From JBLHGU01 sp047615875 (GTDB lineage: Bacteria; Pseudomonadota; Gammaproteobacteria; Arenicellales; CAJQKF01): a stretch of 8,601 nt of DNA. Below the pieces are notes generated by a model, which was not told the origin of the DNA, made no database searches, and saw only the letters and a list, made by a program, of their open reading frames with translations. Position numbers and translations under genes: made by a program. Below, piece after piece: positions 5,542 to 8,601 of this stretch. The stretch lies in contig JBLHGU010000219.1 in the NCBI GenBank assembly GCA_047615875.1, forward strand, positions 1-8,601, given 5' to 3'. The number at the start of each line of letters is the position of its first letter. Position 1 is the first letter of the stretch.

Positions 5542-7611
5542 GTGGAAGCCATGGTCGATATAATCAAAAATCGAAAATCTGTTCAGTTTGTTGCACTGCT
5601 GGTAATATTTGTTGTGTTGTGCATGATAATTGCGCCATCAGATTCGAATATTCTGTGGCGGCTTCCGCCGCTTATCCAGGGCTTGCCCTACCTGATCACA
5701 GACTCAGTAAATTTCCTGATGTACGAGTGGTTGCCTATTGAAGTCTATGATCCCGAAATTGAAGAGTTTGAGCAAAAACCCCTCTTAAAGGAAATTACTC
5801 GTTCTATATCTGGCGGTGTTCTTTTTCTGATCACCCTCATACGTGAGATACTTCTTGGTGGTGTAAAAACCATCGTTACGTTCAGTAGCTGGGATTGGGT
5901 CAGCAACAACGAGTGGGCAAAGTGGCCCGCGCTACCTTGGACCGTTGTTACTGCGGGCGCTGTTATCCTGGGTTACAGCCTAAATGGTAGATCGCTGGCT
6001 TCTTTGGTGGCACTGGCACTGATTTATATTGCGGCGTTCGGACAATGGGAACCATCAATGGAAACCCTCTCCTTTGTCCTGATCGCTGCACCCGTTTCCG
6101 TGGCACTAGGCATAGTATTCGGTGTGTGGGCATTTAGGAGCAAGACCGCTGAGACGGTAATGATGCCGATTCTCAATGTAGCGCAGACCATGCCGCACTT
6201 TTCCTACCTGGTTCCAGTGACCGTGTTTTTTGGCATTGGTGATCATGCAGGTGCCATAGCAACAATCATTTTTGCCACGCCGCCAATGGTTCGTTTGACT
6301 CTACTGGGCCTTAAGAAAGTCTCACCAGAGGTGATAGAGGCCGGCCAGATGAACGGCTGCACCAACCGCCAATTGATGTTCAAGGTGCTGATTCCGACCG
6401 CACGTCGGGATATTCTAATTGGCGTGAACCAGGTCATTATGCAGTGTCTAGCGATGGCTGTAATTGCATCGTTTATCGGCGCTAAAGGATTGGGTCACAA
6501 TCTCTTGCTTGCACTGAACCAGCTGCGTATAGGCCAGGCACTTGAACTGGGCATTTGCATCGTATTGATTGCAGTGGTTCTTGACCGCATGTCACTGGCA
6601 TGGGCAAACAAGCAAATCGACTACTTTGCAGACCTTTCGTTTCGGGAAAGACACAAACATAGCATCTGGTTTCTAGGGGCTTTTGTAATCGGTGTGTTAT
6701 TGGCCATAGTGGGTGCATTCATCTTCAAGGAAGGATTCAATTACCTTTATATCATTCCCCATAATAAGGGCATCACGACAGAGCTATTCTGGCAGGCCGG
6801 GGTTGACTGGGTTTGGGATACATTTTTTTACACAATTAAGGATTTTAATGCGTGGCTAATTGTAGAGGTGTTAGTACCGATTAAAAGTGCCTATCTTGGT
6901 ATGCCGGTTGTGGCAACCTTCTTTCTTACCATGGGTCTGGCGTATATCATCGCAGGATTACGTTCAGCACTCATCGTTGGCGGCTTTCTGCTGTTTATTG
7001 CGTTAACAGAGTGGTGGGATAGAGCGTTGATCACCGCTTATCTGATGAGTGTGAGTGTCGTCATATCAGCGACTATTGGCATAGTAGTCGGAACACTTTG
7101 CGCGCAGAATAAATATTCAGCGCGGATTATTCTAACGGTTTGCGATACTTTTCAGACATTCCCCTCTTTCATTTATCTCATCCCAGTAATCATGCTGTTT
7201 GGTGTTACAGACACGTCGGTGCTTATTGCGGTCATCGTGTATGCAACGATTCCGGCAACCCGTTACACGGTTGAAGGGCTGATTAGTGTTCCAGATACAC
7301 TTCACGACGCCGGCTCAATGTCTGGCGTGAATCGCATGCAACGATGGGTCATGATTGAGTTGCCGATGGCCCTGCCGCATCTAATGCTGGGCGTTAATCA
7401 AACCGTAGTTTTTGCACTATTTATGGTAATAATCGGTGCGATGATCGGTACTGACGACCTTGGGCAATATATTCTCAAGTCCTTGTCCGACAGAAACGGT
7501 ATCGGTAACGGCCTCACCCTCGGTTTATGTGTTGCCTTTATCGGTCTTGCCATCGATCAAGTATTAAGAACCTGGGCCAATGAAAGAAAGAAGATTCTGG
7601 GTTTAAACTAA
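5542..7611 (+). CDS. Fused double-domain ABC permease, ProW/OpuAB type
   Basis: A 689-residue inner-membrane protein containing two ProW-like permease units in tandem, about twice the length of a single ProW (roughly 350 residues). Unit 1 has its core at about 174-350, with 'QTMPHFSYLVPVTVFFGIGDHAGAI' (215-239) and the EAA loop 'VIEAGQMNG' (264-272). Unit 2 has its core at about 500-675, with 'DTFQTFPSFIYLIPVIMLFGVTD' (535-557) and the EAA loop 'LHDAGSMSG' (587-595). Each core is preceded by its own extra hydrophobic segments (about 14-32, 91-116 and 131-167 in unit 1; 374-395 and 452-490 in unit 2), so the whole unit was duplicated. The two EAA loops would each dock one ATPase monomer, so a single polypeptide could form the entire channel. 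The start is GTG at 5542 or ATG at 5551; neither has a well-spaced ribosome site. It probably forms the importer with the two preceding genes. The fused architecture resembles what I recall of marine TMAO/betaine importers, but I cannot confirm the substrate. Confidence 0.92.
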   Translation: MEAMVDIIKNRKSVQFVALLVIFVVLCMIIAPSDSNILWRLPPLIQGLPYLITDSVNFLMYEWLPIEVYDPEIEEFEQKPLLKEITRSISGGVLFLITLIREILLGGVKTIVTFSSWDWVSNNEWAKWPALPWTVVTAGAVILGYSLNGRSLASLVALALIYIAAFGQWEPSMETLSFVLIAAPVSVALGIVFGVWAFRSKTAETVMMPILNVAQTMPHFSYLVPVTVFFGIGDHAGAIATIIFATPPMVRLTLLGLKKVSPEVIEAGQMNGCTNRQLMFKVLIPTARRDILIGVNQVIMQCLAMAVIASFIGAKGLGHNLLLALNQLRIGQALELGICIVLIAVVLDRMSLAWANKQIDYFADLSFRERHKHSIWFLGAFVIGVLLAIVGAFIFKEGFNYLYIIPHNKGITTELFWQAGVDWVWDTFFYTIKDFNAWLIVEVLVPIKSAYLGMPVVATFFLTMGLAYIIAGLRSALIVGGFLLFIALTEWWDRALITAYLMSVSVVISATIGIVVGTLCAQNKYSARIILTVCDTFQTFPSFIYLIPVIMLFGVTDTSVLIAVIVYATIPATRYTVEGLISVPDTLHDAGSMSGVNRMQRWVMIELPMALPHLMLGVNQTVVFALFMVIIGAMIGTDDLGQYILKSLSDRNGIGNGLTLGLCVAFIGLAIDQVLRTWANERKKILGLN

Positions 7612-7635
7612 CCATCTGCCACACCAATCTTACAA

Positions 7636-7661
7636 ACCTCGTCTAGCAAGCTGGGCGAGGT
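7636..7661. terminator. Hairpin terminator between convergent importer and adaptor genes
   Basis: ACCTCGTCTAG (7636-7646) pairs with CTGGGCGAGGT (7651-7661) as an 11-bp stem, with two G-T wobbles, closed by a four-base loop CAAG. On the plus strand it is followed by a poor T-run (GTTTATTA); on the minus strand by TTTG. Its place between converging stop codons suggests it serves both directions, perhaps inefficiently or with Rho. Confidence 0.6.
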
Positions 7662-7677
7662 GAAGTTTATTACAGCT

Positions 7678-8469
7678 CTATTTAAATAGAATCTTACAAC
7701 GCAAACTTGCACGAATATTGTTACCCGGGTTTGGTAGTGTTAAGCGCACACCCATAGTACTGCTCGAGGCATCTACCACGCTATCCAGAACACTGATTTT
7801 TGCGTGAATATACTTACCAGAAAAGTCCTCTGGGTAGATAACACTAATTCCTCCTTTTTGGAGTTTTCTGGCGATTGCGGTAGGCACAATCACTTCCACA
7901 TTTATTGGATCGATTTGTGCAATCTGTAATATTTTCGTGCCATCTACATATTCACCTGGAGCCATGAAACGACTAACCACAACGCCTCGTACCGGGCTTC
8001 TAATGGTTAAACGATTGAGAATCTCTTTGGCCTGACGATATTCAACCTTCGCCACCATCTCCTGCAGAACCATTTCATCTTTTTCATTCACAGAGATAAA
8101 CTTTTCCTTTAGAAGTTCTTCACTACGTTGATTACGTTTTTCTGCGAGTTTAACTCTGGCTAGAGCCAACTCTACTGAGGCCTGCTCTACCTTGGATTGT
8201 AATCGAGCTAATTTCATTCCAGGTTTTACCTGATCACCCCGGTCAACGTTTATCTGATCGATAATACCTGGTTGGGGGCTGGAGATATTCACGACCATCG
8301 AAGGCTCAAGCAGGCAATCAAACTGTTCCTGGGCATTAGCCGCTGGTAGCCATACGCTTGCTAGTAAAATAGCTACGGATAGTTTGCCAGTCTGGCCTGA
8401 TCGAACTGAGATCGGTATATGGTTTGTAATTATTGTTTTAATCATTTGTCTCGATATAGTTTTGTTCAT
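7678..8469 (-). CDS. Periplasmic adaptor (membrane-fusion, HlyD/RND type) protein
   Basis: A 263-residue adaptor that would link an inner-membrane exporter to the outer membrane. Features in order: a long polar N-region, a hydrophobic core and a signal-peptidase site near 'LPAANA|QEQ' (46/47); the first half of a biotinyl-lipoyl-like domain (about 57-90, 'SSPQPGIIDQINVDRGDQV'); a short helical hairpin (about 92-148, rich in Glu, Lys, Ala and Leu); the second lipoyl half 'LTIRSPVRGVVVSRFMAPGEYV' (154-175); and a beta-barrel domain (about 186-263). The protein is shorter than typical RND adaptors (350-400 residues). It ends inside or soon after the barrel, so the membrane-proximal domain is reduced or absent. 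Cys52 and Cys258 could form a disulfide joining the two ends. The ATG at 8469 is supported by its ATGA overlap with the stop codon of the upstream gene; an internal ATG at codon 9 is possible. No pump gene lies downstream, so the partner must lie right of the window or elsewhere. Confidence 0.85.
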   Translation of the reverse strand: MNKTISRQMIKTIITNHIPISVRSGQTGKLSVAILLASVWLPAANAQEQFDCLLEPSMVVNISSPQPGIIDQINVDRGDQVKPGMKLARLQSKVEQASVELALARVKLAEKRNQRSEELLKEKFISVNEKDEMVLQEMVAKVEYRQAKEILNRLTIRSPVRGVVVSRFMAPGEYVDGTKILQIAQIDPINVEVIVPTAIARKLQKGGISVIYPEDFSGKYIHAKISVLDSVVDASSSTMGVRLTLPNPGNNIRASLRCKILFK

Positions 8470-8601
8470 TTCTCAGCAGTTCCCGACCAGGCCAGAAGGT
8501 TAGATACCTGACGATCAGATTTAAGTAATTGTTTACGGATTCGGCTATTTAATCGCTCCGCTCTTGATTGACAAAATGACAAATAACACAGGCCAAAAAT
8601 A
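8466..8601 (-). CDS. C-terminal end of an unidentified gene coupled to the adaptor
   Basis: On the minus strand one frame is open from the window edge to a TGA at 8468-8466, giving 44 codons. The visible end starts with a hydrophobic stretch 'IFGLCYLSFC', then a basic segment 'RAERLNSRIRKQLLKSDR' and ends 'LLAWSGTAEK'. This looks like the last membrane helix or a buried strand followed by a charged, helical cytoplasmic tail. The stop overlaps the adaptor start codon as ATGA, the usual sign of translational coupling, which supports this being a real gene of the same operon. I do not recognise the family. A membrane or regulatory partner of the adaptor is plausible from position only. Too little is present to be certain. 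Confidence 0.6.
   Translation of the reverse strand, partial: IFGLCYLSFCQSRAERLNSRIRKQLLKSDRQVSNLLAWSGTAEK

Overview
The window looks like chromosomal DNA of a Gram-negative proteobacterium, most likely a gammaproteobacterium. The BolA shares the E. coli-like core 'HNVPAGSESHFKV' and the 'SPxC' tail. There are Sec-type signal peptides on two periplasmic proteins, and a periplasmic adaptor of the envelope-spanning efflux type. Base composition is moderate, and no mobile elements, CRISPR arrays, rRNA or tRNA genes were seen. A marine or saline habitat would suit the osmolyte-type transporter, but that is an inference.

Layout, left to right. (1) 1-1675: a promoter-like stretch, then an M81 (MlrC-type) metallopeptidase on the plus strand. 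(2) 1819-2342: a universal stress protein with its own likely promoter. (3) 2388-3117, minus strand: a small HlyU-family (PF10115) protein followed by bolA, convergent with the stress gene. (4) 3260-7611, plus strand: a complete quaternary-amine ABC importer, made of a periplasmic binding protein, an ATPase with a short C-terminal regulatory tail, and a fused double-length permease. A TTGACA promoter and a nested palindrome precede it. A strong intrinsic terminator lies between the binding-protein gene and the ATPase gene. (5) 7636-7661: a hairpin between convergent transcription units. (6) 7678-8601, minus strand: a periplasmic adaptor (membrane-fusion) protein, translationally coupled by an ATGA overlap to an upstream gene of which only the last 44 codons are in the window.

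The clearest functional unit is the importer. The binding protein would capture a trimethylammonium-type solute (glycine betaine, choline, proline betaine or trimethylamine N-oxide). One fused permease would supply both membrane halves, and an ATPase dimer would drive uptake. The internal terminator is well placed to make binding protein in excess over the membrane components. No catabolic gene in the window fixes the substrate.

Non-coding stretches are all shorter than 300 bases. Bases 1-124 hold a promoter-like element and possibly the tail of an upstream gene that cannot be resolved. Bases 1676-1883 hold only the stress-gene promoter. Bases 3118-3358 hold the importer control region. I see no convincing previously undescribed system. 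The most informative unexplained items are the nested operator, the 19-bp tandem duplication across the binding-protein stop codon, the terminator inside the transporter operon, and the partial gene coupled to the adaptor.
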